From contig NZ_JAFDOE010000002.1 of the NCBI RefSeq assembly GCF_018342065.1, positions 558,001 through 622,000 on the forward strand: 64,000 nucleotides of DNA, written 5' to 3'. Positions 7,145 to 16,278 of the stretch are shown piece by piece (positions within the stretch are counted from its first letter, which is position 1; the number at the start of each line of letters is the position of its first letter). The position numbers and the translations under genes are program-made. Under the pieces are notes generated by a model. That model had not been told where the DNA came from, did not search any database, and saw nothing but the letters and a program-made list of their open reading frames with translations. This stretch comes from Citrobacter sp. FP75 (GTDB taxonomy: Bacteria; Pseudomonadota; Gammaproteobacteria; Enterobacterales; Enterobacteriaceae).

Positions 7145-9223
7145 TTAAACCAGCGCATCCTTATCAATACCCAGTCGCTTCATGCGCGAGAGCAGCGTCG
7201 TGCGTTTCAGTCCCAGCCGCTGCGCTGCGCCTTTTGGACCGGCGACCACGCCGTTCGTCTCTTTCAGTACACGCATAATCAACTGATATTCATCTTCGCC
7301 ATCCTGGGCAACTTCGGTCGCGACTTGTGGTGGGCACGGTGTCTGCGTGGTGATGTCCGGCAAAGACAGTTGCAGCACGTTGCCCCGGGTGAGCAGAACC
7401 GCGCGTTCTACCACGTTTTCCAGTTCGCGCACGTTACCCGGCCACTCCATGCTGCTTAGCGTGCGCAGTGCTTCGGCGGGAATGCTGTCGATATTACGCC
7501 CCATCCGACGGGCGATTTTAAAGGTGAAGGCTTTTACCAGGAGCGGGATGTCTTCCGGGCGTTCGCGCAGCGGCGGTAGATGGATCGGGAAGACGTTCAG
7601 TCGATAGTAGAGATCGTTACGGAATTCGCGATCGGCAACCATCTTTTTCAGATCGCGGTTGGTGGCAGCGATCAACCGCACGTCGGTCTGGATCAGCTTA
7701 TTGCTGCCCAGACGTTCAAATTCCTGCTCCTGCAAAACGCGCAGTAGCTTAGGCTGTAGCTCCAGCGGCATGTCGCCAACTTCGTCGAGGAACAGCGAGC
7801 TTTTATCGGCCAGTTCGAAACGACCAATGCGCTGCGTGCTGGCACCGGTAAATGCGCCGCGCTCATGACCAAACAGGTCGCTTTCCAGCAGCCCGGCAGG
7901 CATTGCCGCGCAGTTCATCTTCACCATCCGGCGGGCATTACGTCCGCTCAGGTTGTGGATAGCCCTGGCAATCAGCTCTTTGCCCGTTCCGGTTTCACCC
8001 AGAATCAGCACGGTGCTGTCGCTTTGCGCCACCATCTCGACCTGTTTGAGCACGCTGTACATGGCTTCGCTGCGGCCAATGATTTCGCCAAACTCACTGT
8101 CCACGTTATTGAGTTGCTCGGTCAGCGCCAGGTTCTCATCGACCAGCCGTTCTTTCAGACGGTGGATCTCCTGGTAGGCGAGAGCGTTATCGACAGCAAT
8201 GGCCACGCGCTCGGCAATCTGGCGCAGTAGCTTGAGATTGGCAGTGGTGAACACCTTTTCTTCGCACTGTGCCAGTTTAAGGACGCCAAGCATGGTATTG
8301 CCGGACATCAGCGGCAGCAGGCATAAGGTTTGTAACTGGTTGCCCCAGGTCTCGAACAGCATGCGCTCGTAAGGGGCGAGCGTGTCGCGTTCGCTGAGGT
8401 TAATCAGTAGCATCTCTTTGCTTTTGAACACGCGTTCAGAGAGCGTGCCCGCTTCGTCGACTTCGCTCTGCTCGTGCGCCGGATGATGTTCATCCAGATA
8501 GTGGGTGGAATAGATGCTCAGCTTATGTTTGCGATCGCTACGTAATACGATGCTGATGGCATCGATGTCGAAGTAGTGATGGATCTCTTTGGCGACTTCG
8601 CTAACCAGTTCGTCAATGTCCAGGCGGGAGAGCACCGCATTGGTGATGGCGACCAGGATGCGAAAGTTGTCACGCTCACGACACAGCAGGTCGTAGTCGA
8701 CGTTGTTGCTGACCCGGTTCTGGATCTGTTCGGCAACGACGCCGACGATCTGGGTGAAGGTCTGCAGGCGGTTGTACTCTTTTTCACTCCACGGGCGGTC
8801 TTCGTTACGGATGAATTCACAGCCGCCAAAGATGCGCCCATCGGCCGCCAGCGGCAGCAGACAGTAATGGCCAAATTGAGAGTACAACCCGCCGGAAGCC
8901 AGCTGCGGCCAGGTTTCAGTAAACTCATGATAGTTGCAGTGCAGCGCATCGGGACGAGACAGAATGCGGCGCACCGGGCCGTGCGCCAGCACCGTTTCGT
9001 CTTCATAGTCGATGGGGTTACCATTTTCGCGCGTCGCGAAGTAACGCGCACGCTGCGTCTGCGCCTGCCATAACACAATAGCCGCACAGTCGGCCAGCGC
9101 CGAACGCTTGACCAACTGTGAAAGCGCCTCGCTGAGAGACTGAAGATCGGGCTGCTGTAATAATGTACGAGTAATATCGAACAAGCCTTGCTGTCCGAGG
9201 TCACTCATCGGTGTATACGACAT
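7145..9223 (-). CDS. fhlA: FhlA, formate-responsive sigma-54 activator
   Basis: The 692-residue transcriptional activator of the formate hydrogenlyase regulon, same length as E. coli FhlA. Two GAF-type sensory regions fill the first 370 residues. The AAA+ domain follows with Walker A GETGTGKE near 410, the sigma-54-contacting GAFTGA loop and Walker B SLFLDEVGD. A Fis-type helix-turn-helix closes the protein (GPKGAAQRLGLKRTTLLSRM). It senses formate and drives the hyc, hyp and hydN-hypF promoters, whose inverted repeats are present in this window. It lies downstream of hypE with a REP element in the 127-bp gap, so it may be read from both the hyp operon and its own promoter. Confidence 0.97.
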   Translation of the reverse strand: MSYTPMSDLGQQGLFDITRTLLQQPDLQSLSEALSQLVKRSALADCAAIVLWQAQTQRARYFATRENGNPIDYEDETVLAHGPVRRILSRPDALHCNYHEFTETWPQLASGGLYSQFGHYCLLPLAADGRIFGGCEFIRNEDRPWSEKEYNRLQTFTQIVGVVAEQIQNRVSNNVDYDLLCRERDNFRILVAITNAVLSRLDIDELVSEVAKEIHHYFDIDAISIVLRSDRKHKLSIYSTHYLDEHHPAHEQSEVDEAGTLSERVFKSKEMLLINLSERDTLAPYERMLFETWGNQLQTLCLLPLMSGNTMLGVLKLAQCEEKVFTTANLKLLRQIAERVAIAVDNALAYQEIHRLKERLVDENLALTEQLNNVDSEFGEIIGRSEAMYSVLKQVEMVAQSDSTVLILGETGTGKELIARAIHNLSGRNARRMVKMNCAAMPAGLLESDLFGHERGAFTGASTQRIGRFELADKSSLFLDEVGDMPLELQPKLLRVLQEQEFERLGSNKLIQTDVRLIAATNRDLKKMVADREFRNDLYYRLNVFPIHLPPLRERPEDIPLLVKAFTFKIARRMGRNIDSIPAEALRTLSSMEWPGNVRELENVVERAVLLTRGNVLQLSLPDITTQTPCPPQVATEVAQDGEDEYQLIMRVLKETNGVVAGPKGAAQRLGLKRTTLLSRMKRLGIDKDALV

Positions 9224-9293
9224 ATTGCTTTTCCAGGAAGCACCAACGGTGCAAAAACGGTAAATGAATTATAGGTATAAGTTGTAAATTATT

Positions 9294-9330
9294 GCCGGAT
9301 AGCGACGCTCAGACGCCTTATCCGGCCTAC
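9294..9330. repeat. REP element between hypE and fhlA
   Basis: GCCGGATA...TTATCCGGCCTAC forms the typical palindromic REP hairpin. Sited between two genes of the same strand, it may stabilise the upstream hyp mRNA. Confidence 0.8.
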
Positions 9331-9350
9331 AGAATGCTGTCAAACGGCTG

Positions 9351-10361
9351 CTAGCATATACGAGGGAGTGGTTCGGCGTGTGGTAAATCAAGAGTGCGCT
9401 TCACGCCGTAAAGCCCGGCCAGGCGAACACCTTTACGTTCGACCACTTCACCAATCAGCGCCGCGTCGCGCCCCAACGGATGCGCGCGCAGTGTGGCAAG
9501 CACGCTTTCTGCGGCCTGACGTTCTACGGCAATCACCAGTTTTCCTTCGTTGGCAAAGTTGAGCGCATCCAGACCCAGCAGTTCGCAGACGCCGCGTACC
9601 GAGGGTTTTACCGGCAAGGCTGATTCGGACAATTCAATGCCGAAGCCGCAGGCCGCCGCAAACTCGTGCGTGACCGCATTCACGCCGCCGCGAGTGGCGT
9701 CGCGCAGCGCCTTCACGCCGGGAATGTCGCGCAGCGTCTGAATCAGCGGGGTTAACACCGCACAGTCGCTGACCAGTTCACCGTCCAGCCCCAGCTGCTC
9801 GCGCAGGTTGAGGATAGTCGCACCGTGGTCGCCGAGTGTACCGCTAACCAGCAGCACATCGCCCACGCTCAGGGTTTGTGCACCCCAGCGGATATTGGCG
9901 GGGATCGCGCCCATTCCGGCGGTGTTGATAAACAGTTTGTCCGCCGCGCCGCGCTGTACAACCTTGGTGTCACCGGTGACGATGGCAATACCCGCTTCGC
10001 GCGCGGTGGCCGCCATGCTGTTGACCACGGTTTTCAGCGTGTCCATCGGCAGGCCTTCTTCGAGGATAAACCCGCAGGAGAGATAGCGAGGGATAGCGCC
10101 GCTGACGGCGACGTCGTTTGCCGTACCGCAGATCGCCAGCTTGCCGATATTACCGCCGGGGAAGAACAGCGGATCAATCACGTAGCTGTCGGTCGAAAAT
10201 GCCAGACGGTCGCCTTCAGCCACCAGTTGTGCCAGATCCAGACGCGCCTGATCTTCCTGCTCCGCCAGCCACGGATTCGCAAAGGCTTCCATAAACAGGC
10301 TATTGATCAACTGTTGCATAGCCTGACCGCCGCTACCGTGGGCGAGTTGTACGCTGTTCAT
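9351..10361 (-). CDS. hypE: HypE, carbamoyl-dehydratase in hydrogenase maturation
   Basis: A 336-residue ATP-dependent dehydratase of the PurM/AIR synthetase fold. It converts the HypF-made thiocarboxamide on its C-terminal cysteine to thiocyanate, the source of the CN ligands of the NiFe centre. The essential C-terminal PRIC is present. The N-terminal LAHGSGG motif and STDSYVI segment fit the family. It overlaps hypD by 4 bases, so the HypD-HypE partners are coupled. Confidence 0.96.
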   Translation of the reverse strand: MNSVQLAHGSGGQAMQQLINSLFMEAFANPWLAEQEDQARLDLAQLVAEGDRLAFSTDSYVIDPLFFPGGNIGKLAICGTANDVAVSGAIPRYLSCGFILEEGLPMDTLKTVVNSMAATAREAGIAIVTGDTKVVQRGAADKLFINTAGMGAIPANIRWGAQTLSVGDVLLVSGTLGDHGATILNLREQLGLDGELVSDCAVLTPLIQTLRDIPGVKALRDATRGGVNAVTHEFAAACGFGIELSESALPVKPSVRGVCELLGLDALNFANEGKLVIAVERQAAESVLATLRAHPLGRDAALIGEVVERKGVRLAGLYGVKRTLDLPHAEPLPRIC

Positions 10362-11479
10362 GCTTCACACTCCTGCTGACGATACTGATACCAGGCGGCA
10401 CATGCGCCTTCTGAGGAGACCATCAGTGCACCAAACGCGGTCTCCGGATTACAGGTTTTACCAAATAACGGGCACTGATGCGGTTTACATCTGCCGGTCA
10501 GCACCTCGCCGCAGCGCGCGCGCGGATCGTCATACACCTGCTGTGGAGCCGGTTTGAAATGCGCTTCGGCATCAAAACGCTGATAGTCAGGCGTCAGATG
10601 AACGCCGGAGGATTCGATAACGCCCAGACCGCGCCATTCGCTGTCGCCATCGACGCAGAACACCTCGGCGATAGCCTGCTGGGCTAAGGCGTTACCGGCA
10701 TCCGGCACCACGCGACGGTACTGGTTCTCAACCTGGCTGTGATCCGCGATTTTCTGCTCAATCAGCATCACCACGCCCTGCAATAAATCGAGCGGTTCGA
10801 AACCGGCGACGACCAGCGGGCGATGGAAATCGGAGGCGATGAAATTATAGGCATCGGTGCCAATGACCATGCTGACGTGACCCGGTGCTAAAAAGGCGTC
10901 GATGCCGTTATCCGGCTGTTCCAGCAGGCTACGCAGTGTGGGAATAAGCGTAATGTGCTGACAGAAAAAGTAAAAGTTCTGCACGTCACGCTGTTTTGCC
11001 TGCTGAAGCGTGATGGCGGTGGTTGGCATGGTGGTTTCAAAACCCAGACCAAAGAACACGACTTTGCGGGTTGGGTTTTCTTGCGCCAACTTCAGCGCAT
11101 CCATCGGAGAATAGACGATACGGATATCTGCGCCGCGCGCTTTGGCCTGCAGCAGCGAACCCTGTTTTCCCGGGACGCGCATCGCGTCACCAAAGGTGCA
11201 GAAAATCACTTCCGGATGGCTGGCGATTTCTACGCAACTGTCGATTCTGCCCATCGGTAGCACGCAAACCGGGCAGCCTGGGCCGTGGATAAACTCGACG
11301 TTTTCGGGCAGCAACTGGTCAAGACCGAATTTAAAGATAGCGTGGGTATGACCACCGCACACTTCCATAATGCGCAGCGGACGTTGTGCGGTGTAGGGGA
11401 GGTGAGCGGCACGTTCACACAGATGATCTATCAACTGCATCACCTGTTCTGGTGCGCGGTATTCGTCAACAAAACGCAT
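10358..11479 (-). CDS. hypD: HypD, Fe-S scaffold for the NiFe(CN)2CO cofactor
   Basis: A 373-residue [4Fe-4S] protein that, with HypC, carries the Fe(CN)2CO unit during assembly. Visible motifs are CGGHTH near residue 41, GPGCPVC near 69-75, GFETT and the C-terminal cysteine cluster (GRCKPHQCPLFGKTCNPE). The stop overlaps hypE and the start overlaps the hypC stop by one base, so the order is tightly coupled. Sequence is full length. Confidence 0.96.
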   Translation of the reverse strand: MRFVDEYRAPEQVMQLIDHLCERAAHLPYTAQRPLRIMEVCGGHTHAIFKFGLDQLLPENVEFIHGPGCPVCVLPMGRIDSCVEIASHPEVIFCTFGDAMRVPGKQGSLLQAKARGADIRIVYSPMDALKLAQENPTRKVVFFGLGFETTMPTTAITLQQAKQRDVQNFYFFCQHITLIPTLRSLLEQPDNGIDAFLAPGHVSMVIGTDAYNFIASDFHRPLVVAGFEPLDLLQGVVMLIEQKIADHSQVENQYRRVVPDAGNALAQQAIAEVFCVDGDSEWRGLGVIESSGVHLTPDYQRFDAEAHFKPAPQQVYDDPRARCGEVLTGRCKPHQCPLFGKTCNPETAFGALMVSSEGACAAWYQYRQQECEA

Positions 11480-11751
11480 TATTTTTCCTCGCCATACAGC
11501 AACGCGCCGACATCCGGCTCAACGTCAAACATGTTTTGCAGCGCCTCGAGCGTGTCGCGCGCTTCTGCTTCATTAATGATGCTCATGGCAAAACCGACGT
11601 GCACCAGCACCCACTGGCCCAGACGCGGTTGACCATTTTCATCACAGCTACCGACCAGCGTCAGGTCGACGTCGCGCTGAATACCGCAAACGTCGACCCT
11701 GGCCTGGTTGCCATCAATGGTGCGGATTTGACCCGGAACACCTATGCACAT
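11479..11751 (-). CDS. hypC: HypC, hydrogenase maturation chaperone
   Basis: A 90-residue chaperone of the HypC/HupF family. The mature N-terminus needs Cys2, present in MCIGVPGQI, and this fixes the start at 11751 instead of an ATG 27 bases upstream. HypC binds pre-HycE and HypD and shuttles the iron centre. The start overlaps the end of hypB by 10 bases. The acidic C-terminus ([16 protein letters not shown]) is usual. Confidence 0.95.
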   Translation of the reverse strand: MCIGVPGQIRTIDGNQARVDVCGIQRDVDLTLVGSCDENGQPRLGQWVLVHVGFAMSIINEAEARDTLEALQNMFDVEPDVGALLYGEEK

Positions 11752-12614
11752 CGCTGCGTCTCCAGCCAGGAGAGCCATTGATCCATGCCTTCACCGCTGG
11801 TGGCGGAAATCAGGATGATTTCAATTTCCGGGTTTACTTCCCGGGCGCTGGCGATGCACTTTTCAACGTCAAAATTGAGGTACGGCAGCAGGTCGATTTT
11901 GTTGAGCAGCATCAGCGATGCTGCGGCAAACATATGCGGATATTTCAGCGGCTTGTCTTCGCCTTCGGTGACCGAAAGCACAGCCACTTTGTGACGTTCA
12001 CCGAGGTCGAAACTCGCCGGGCACACCAGGTTGCCGACGTTCTCGATAAACAAAATACCGTTGTCATCAAGCGGTAAACGCGGCGCGGCATCGGCAATCA
12101 TTTGTGCATCAAGATGGCAGCCTTTACCCGTGTTCACCTGGATGGCGGGGGTGCCGGTAGCGCGAATACGGGCGGCATCGTTAACCGTCTGCTGGTCGCC
12201 TTCGATTACCGCACACGGTACGCTGTCTTTCAGCTTCATTAGCGTTTCGGTCAGCAGCGTCGTTTTACCGGAGCCAGGGCTTGAGACAAGGTTTAATACC
12301 AGATGCTGACGGGCGGCAAAGCGGGCGCGGTTACGCTCGGCCAGACGGTTGTTTTTGTCCAGCACGTCAATTTCCACCTCCAGCATACGGCGCTGGCTCA
12401 TGCCTGGCGCATGGGTACCTGCTTCACCATGGCCGTAGTGTAAATCGCCTTCTTCAGTTTGGCTCGGGGTGAAACTGGAGGTCTTCACACCGGTAATATT
12501 CAACGCCGGACGAGCGGCCGGGGCAAATGGCGCGCTGCGAAACGCCGAGTGGGGGTTATGTTCATCACCCTCTATATAAAGGTTGCCTTCAGCGCAACCA
12601 CATGTCGTACACAT
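11742..12614 (-). CDS. hypB: HypB, nickel-inserting GTPase
   Basis: A 290-residue GTPase that delivers nickel to pre-HycE with HypA. The N-terminal high-affinity nickel site CTTCGCAEG is intact. It is followed by a linker with scattered histidines, then the G-domain: P-loop SSPGSGKTT, the GDQQT switch segment, ENVGNLVCP with its metal-binding cysteine, and NKIDLLPY for guanine recognition. No long histidine stretch of the nickel-storage type is present, as in E. coli. A REP element lies between it and hypA. Confidence 0.96.
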   Translation of the reverse strand: MCTTCGCAEGNLYIEGDEHNPHSAFRSAPFAPAARPALNITGVKTSSFTPSQTEEGDLHYGHGEAGTHAPGMSQRRMLEVEIDVLDKNNRLAERNRARFAARQHLVLNLVSSPGSGKTTLLTETLMKLKDSVPCAVIEGDQQTVNDAARIRATGTPAIQVNTGKGCHLDAQMIADAAPRLPLDDNGILFIENVGNLVCPASFDLGERHKVAVLSVTEGEDKPLKYPHMFAAASLMLLNKIDLLPYLNFDVEKCIASAREVNPEIEIILISATSGEGMDQWLSWLETQRCA

Positions 12615-12652
12615 CGCTCACTCCTGATCTTTTTACTTACAGTAAATCTGTT

Positions 12653-12678
12653 GCCGGATGGCGAAGCCGCCATCCGGC
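12653..12678. repeat. REP element between hypA and hypB
   Basis: GCCGGATGGCG-AAG-CCGCCATCCGGC is a compact REP palindrome in the 69-bp gap inside the hyp operon. It could shift relative mRNA stability of hypA against hypBCDE. Confidence 0.8.
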
Positions 12679-12683
12679 ATCTA

Positions 12684-13040
12684 TTAATCTTCAGCATCGC
12701 CTATTTCAATTCTTCGAATCTGTAAACCGTCATCGGCCACGATCCTCAGCATGTCGCTATGACATTGCGGACAACGGCGCACACGCTGTGTCAGCAATGT
12801 GACGTACTGCTGGCAAGTTTCACACCAACATTCGGCTTCTTGTTCTTCGAGGTGGAGTTTACAACCTTCTGCAAGGGTGCCACGGCATACCAGATCAAAA
12901 CAAAAGGCGAGAGCGCTGGTTTCTACGCAAGAAAATGCGCCAATTTTGAGCCAGACCGCAGTTACCCGATTTGCACCGTGTTGCGTGGCCTGTTGTTCAA
13001 TCAATTCCAGTGCCCGTTGGCAGAGGGTTATTTCGTGCAT
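12684..13040 (-). CDS. hypA: HypA, nickel metallochaperone
   Basis: A 118-residue nickel and zinc protein that works with HypB. The nickel-binding MHE N-terminus fixes the start at 13040 over longer in-frame options. The zinc site is the pair CETC and CPQC in the C-terminal half. First gene of the minus-strand hyp operon, transcribed from a sigma-54 promoter at 13070-13085. E. coli HypA serves hydrogenase 3, matching the hyc operon here. Confidence 0.95.
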   Translation of the reverse strand: MHEITLCQRALELIEQQATQHGANRVTAVWLKIGAFSCVETSALAFCFDLVCRGTLAEGCKLHLEEQEAECWCETCQQYVTLLTQRVRRCPQCHSDMLRIVADDGLQIRRIEIGDAED

Positions 13041-13069
13041 ATCGCCTCCCATGTTATTGCCGTTATAAA

Positions 13070-13085
13070 AGCAAAAAACATGCCA
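13070..13085 (-). promoter_or_regulatory. Sigma-54 promoter of the hyp operon
   Basis: On the minus strand TGGCATG-TTTT-TTGCT matches the -24/-12 consensus TGGCACG-N4-TTGCW with one mismatch. It lies 29 bp upstream of hypA. Confidence 0.8.
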
Positions 13086-13103
13086 GATTGAATTTTTTCT
13101 CCC

Positions 13104-13144
13104 GTGACAATGACGACGATGACGAAATGACATGTCGTCACGAC
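13104..13144. promoter_or_regulatory. Putative FhlA upstream activating site (hyp/hyc)
   Basis: Repeated TGAC/GTCA elements in dyad order (GTGACAATGACGACGATGAC ... TGTCGTCACGAC) lie between the divergent hyp and hyc sigma-54 promoters. The TGACGATGAC core also occurs in the hydN palindrome at 25807-25832, which supports one shared activator, FhlA. Confidence 0.65.
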
Positions 13145-13186
13145 CGTTTGATTTTGTATATCAATGAAATTAAAGAGATTTAATGT

Positions 13187-13202
13187 TGGCATGAAACGTG
13201 CT
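13187..13202 (+). promoter_or_regulatory. Sigma-54 promoter of the hyc operon
   Basis: TGGCATG-AAAC-GTGCT fits the -24/-12 pattern (GG and GC dinucleotides correctly spaced). It lies 36 bp before hycA. Confidence 0.8.
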
Positions 13203-13238
13203 TAAAGCTGACAGTCTCTGCTAAACGGGTAACCTGAC

Positions 13239-13697
13239 ATGACTATTTGGGAAATAAGCGAAAAAGCCGATTACATCGCTGAACGGCATCGTCGCCTACA
13301 GGACCAGTGGCGTATTTATTGCAACTCGCTGGTACAGGGAATCACCCTGTCGAAAGCGCGTTTACATCATGCGATGAGCTGCGCGCCGGACAAGGATCTG
13401 TGCTTTGTCCTGTTTGAACACTTCGTTATCTACGTCACGCTGGCGGACGGCTTTAACAGCCATACCATCGAGTACTACGTTGAAACGAAAGACGCTGATG
13501 ATAAGCAGTTGATTGCACAGGCACAACTGTCCCTCGACGGCAAAGTCGATGAGCGTATCAGCAACCGCGATCGTGAACAGGTGCTGGAGCACTATCTCGA
13601 AAAAATCGCCAGCGTTTACGACAGCCTGTACACCGCGGTTGAAAACAATATGCCAGTGAATTTAAGCCAACTGGTAGAAGGACATAGCCCGGTTTAA
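13239..13697 (+). CDS. hycA: HycA, FhlA antagonist
   Basis: A 152-residue cytoplasmic protein matching E. coli HycA, which dampens FhlA activity and so limits its own regulon. No enzyme motif is visible; the sequence is rich in charged and aromatic residues (MTIWEISEKADYIAERHRRL). It heads the hyc operon behind a sigma-54 promoter and is separated from hycB by 144 bp holding further FhlA-type repeats. Confidence 0.94.
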   Translation: MTIWEISEKADYIAERHRRLQDQWRIYCNSLVQGITLSKARLHHAMSCAPDKDLCFVLFEHFVIYVTLADGFNSHTIEYYVETKDADDKQLIAQAQLSLDGKVDERISNRDREQVLEHYLEKIASVYDSLYTAVENNMPVNLSQLVEGHSPV

Positions 13698-13765
13698 GCC
13701 TCGGGTGTGCCCACTTGAGTCATGATGTGGTGTGTATGCTGCGTCACGACGGTTTAGGGAATGGG

Positions 13766-13822
13766 CATGTCGAAAAATGTCGAAAATGACATTTGATAGA
13801 CATGTTTTCGTCAAAAATGACA
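13766..13822. promoter_or_regulatory. Putative FhlA site between hycA and hycB
   Basis: Several ATGTC/GACAT and TCGTCA/TGACA half-sites occur in dyad arrangement (ATGTC-GAAAAT-GACAT at the centre). E. coli has a known FhlA-binding inverted repeat in the same hycA-hycB gap. Confidence 0.6.
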
Positions 13823-13841
13823 ATCACCTGAGGAATGCCTG

Positions 13842-14453
13842 GTGAATCGTTTTGTAATTGCTGACTCCACTCTTTGTATCGGCTGCCACACGTGTGAAGC
13901 CGCCTGCTCAGAGACACATCGCCAGCATGGCCTGCAGTCAATGCCGCGCCTGAAAGTGATGCTAAATGAAAAAGAATCCGCGCCGCAGCTTTGCCACCAG
14001 TGTGAAGATGCGCCTTGTGCCACAGTTTGCCCGGTCAATGCCATTAACCGTGTCGACGGCGCCGTACAACTGAATGAAAGCCTGTGCGTGAGCTGCAAAC
14101 TGTGTGGGATCGCCTGTCCGTTTGGGGCCATTGAGTTTTCCGGCAGCCGTCCACTGCATATCCCGGCGAACGCCAATACGTCAAAAGCGCCTCCGGCTCC
14201 GCCAGCGCCAGCTCGCGTCAGCACGCTGCTGGACTGGGTTCCGGGTATTCGTGCCATTGCGGTGAAATGCGATCTGTGTAGCTTTGATGAACAAGGTCCG
14301 GCCTGCGTGCGCATGTGCCCAACGAAAGCCCTGCATCTGGTGAGCAATATGGACATCGCCCGCGCCAGCAAACGTAAGCGTGAGCTGACGTTCAATACCG
14401 ACTTCGGCGATCTCACCTTGTTTCAGCAGGCTCAGAGTGGGGATGCAAAATGA
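13842..14453 (+). CDS. hycB: HycB, formate hydrogenlyase electron-transfer ferredoxin
   Basis: A 203-residue four-cluster [4Fe-4S] protein that carries electrons from formate dehydrogenase H to the hydrogenase. Four cysteine groups are visible: CIGCHTCEAAC, CHQCEDAPCATVC, CVSCKLCGIAC and CDLCSFDEQGPACVRMC. The start is a GTG at 13842, with AGGA about 11 bases upstream. The stop overlaps hycC by 4 bases. It is close in design to HydN, encoded at 25.9 kb. Confidence 0.95.
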   Translation: MNRFVIADSTLCIGCHTCEAACSETHRQHGLQSMPRLKVMLNEKESAPQLCHQCEDAPCATVCPVNAINRVDGAVQLNESLCVSCKLCGIACPFGAIEFSGSRPLHIPANANTSKAPPAPPAPARVSTLLDWVPGIRAIAVKCDLCSFDEQGPACVRMCPTKALHLVSNMDIARASKRKRELTFNTDFGDLTLFQQAQSGDAK

Positions 14454-16276
14454 GCGCAATTTCACTGATTAACAGCGGCGTGGCCTGGTTTACGGCGGCG
14501 GCGATTCTGGCATTTCTGTTTTCGTTTCATAAACCGTTAAGCGGCTGGATCGCCGGTGTTGGCGGTGCGGTGGGCAGTCTGTGTACGGCGGCTGCCGGTT
14601 TTAGCGTGCTCATTAATGGGTTGGCGGTCAGCGGCGTGATGCCGTTTATTGGTCACAGTCTGCAAATGACGCCGCTGAACGCTATCTGGCTTATCACGCT
14701 GGGTCTGTGCGGCCTGTTTGTCAGCCTGTACAACATCGACTGGCACCGGCATCCGCAGGTCAAAGCTAACGGCCTGTTGGTGAACCTGCTGATGGCGGCG
14801 GCGGTATGCGCGGTGGTTGCCAGCAACCTCGGCACGCTGGTGGTGATGGCAGAAATCATGGCGCTGAGTGCGGTATTCCTGACGGGTTGCAGCAAAGAAG
14901 GCAAGCTGTGGTTTGCGCTGGGCCGTACCGGTACGCTGCTGCTGGCGATCGCCTGCTACCTGGTGTGGCAGCGCTACGGTACGCTGGAACTGCGCCTGCT
15001 CGATCTGCGTACTCAGCAATTGCCGCTCGGCGCTGACATCTGGCTGCTGGGCGTGGCGGGCTTTGGTCTGCTGGCCGGGATTATCCCGCTGCACGGTTGG
15101 GTGCCACAGGCACACGCCAACGCCAGTGCACCGGCTGCGGCGCTGTTCTCTACCGTGGTGATGAAGGTCGGTCTGCTGGGCATTCTGTCTCTGTCGCTGC
15201 TGGGCGGTAATGCGCCGCTGTGGTGGGGCGTTACGCTGCTGGTGCTGGGGATGATCACCGCGTTTGTCGGTGGCTTGTATGCGCTGATGGAACACAACAT
15301 CCAGCGTCTGCTGGCGTACCACACGCTGGAAAACATCGGCATTATCCTGCTGGGTCTGGGCGCTGGCGTGACCGGTATTTCCCTGAATCAACCGGCGCTG
15401 ATAGCGCTGGGTCTGACCGGTGGTTTGTATCATCTGGTCAACCACAGCCTGTTCAAAAGCGTCCTGTTTTTAGGGGCTGGCAGCATCTGGTTCCGTACCG
15501 GTCACCGTGACATCGAGAAACTGGGCGGCATCGGTAAACGTATGCCGGTGATTTCCATTGCGATGCTGGTTGGTCTGATGGCGATGGCCGCGCTGCCGCC
15601 GCTGAACGGCTTTGCCGGTGAGTGGGTTATCTATCAATCCTTCTTCAAGCTGGGTAACAGTGGCGCGTTTATCGGTCGTCTGTTAGGACCGTTGCTGGCG
15701 GTAGGACTGGCGATTACCGGCGCGCTGGCGGTGATGTGCATGGCGAAAGTCTACGGCGTTACGTTCCTCGGCGCACCGCGCACGAAGGAAGCGGAAAACG
15801 CCTGCTGCGCACCAATCCTGATGAGCGTGAGCGTGGTTGCGTTGGCAATCTGCTGCGTGATTGGCGGCGTAGCTGCCCCGTGGCTGCTACCGCTTCTTGC
15901 CTCTGCCGTTCCGCTGCCGCTGGAAACCGCAAACACCACCGTTTCTCAGCCGATGATCACGCTGCTGCTGATCGCGTGCCCGCTGCTGCCGTTCATCATC
16001 ATGGCGATTTTTAAAGGTAACCGCCTGCCGTCACGTTCACGTGGTCCGGCATGGGTGTGTGGTTACGATCACGAGCAGTCAATGGTGATCACCGCGCACG
16101 GTTTTGCCATGCCGGTGAAAGAAGCGTTTGCCCCGGTACTCAAACTGCGTAAATGGCTGAACCCGGTATCACGGGTTCCGGGCTGGCAGAATGCGGCTGC
16201 GCCGGTACTGTTCCGCCGTCTGGCGCTGATTGAGCTGGCGGTGCTGGTGGTGATTGTGGTTTCACGAGGAGCCTGA
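14450..16276 (+). CDS. hycC: HycC, membrane antiporter-like subunit of hydrogenase 3
   Basis: A 608-residue integral membrane protein of the NuoL/M/N-Mrp antiporter family, about 15 membrane helices. Typical motifs include PLHGWVPQAHANASAPAAAL and LYHLVNHSLFKSVLFLGAG. With HycD it anchors the cytoplasmic hydrogenase arm. It overlaps hycB by 4 bases and precedes hycD by 2. Full length, no frameshift. Confidence 0.95.
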   Translation: MSAISLINSGVAWFTAAAILAFLFSFHKPLSGWIAGVGGAVGSLCTAAAGFSVLINGLAVSGVMPFIGHSLQMTPLNAIWLITLGLCGLFVSLYNIDWHRHPQVKANGLLVNLLMAAAVCAVVASNLGTLVVMAEIMALSAVFLTGCSKEGKLWFALGRTGTLLLAIACYLVWQRYGTLELRLLDLRTQQLPLGADIWLLGVAGFGLLAGIIPLHGWVPQAHANASAPAAALFSTVVMKVGLLGILSLSLLGGNAPLWWGVTLLVLGMITAFVGGLYALMEHNIQRLLAYHTLENIGIILLGLGAGVTGISLNQPALIALGLTGGLYHLVNHSLFKSVLFLGAGSIWFRTGHRDIEKLGGIGKRMPVISIAMLVGLMAMAALPPLNGFAGEWVIYQSFFKLGNSGAFIGRLLGPLLAVGLAITGALAVMCMAKVYGVTFLGAPRTKEAENACCAPILMSVSVVALAICCVIGGVAAPWLLPLLASAVPLPLETANTTVSQPMITLLLIACPLLPFIIMAIFKGNRLPSRSRGPAWVCGYDHEQSMVITAHGFAMPVKEAFAPVLKLRKWLNPVSRVPGWQNAAAPVLFRRLALIELAVLVVIVVSRGA

Positions 16277-16278
16277 GA

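Noticed and set aside
7145-9223. Sigma-54 promoter directly upstream of fhlA
   Set aside because: No GG-N10-GC element with a good -24/-12 match was seen in 9224-9350; that gap holds only the REP element and an unassigned leader.
14537-15445. 302-codon open frame antisense to hycC
   Set aside because: Gln/Arg/Thr-rich shadow of a membrane-protein gene, with no ribosome site or domain.
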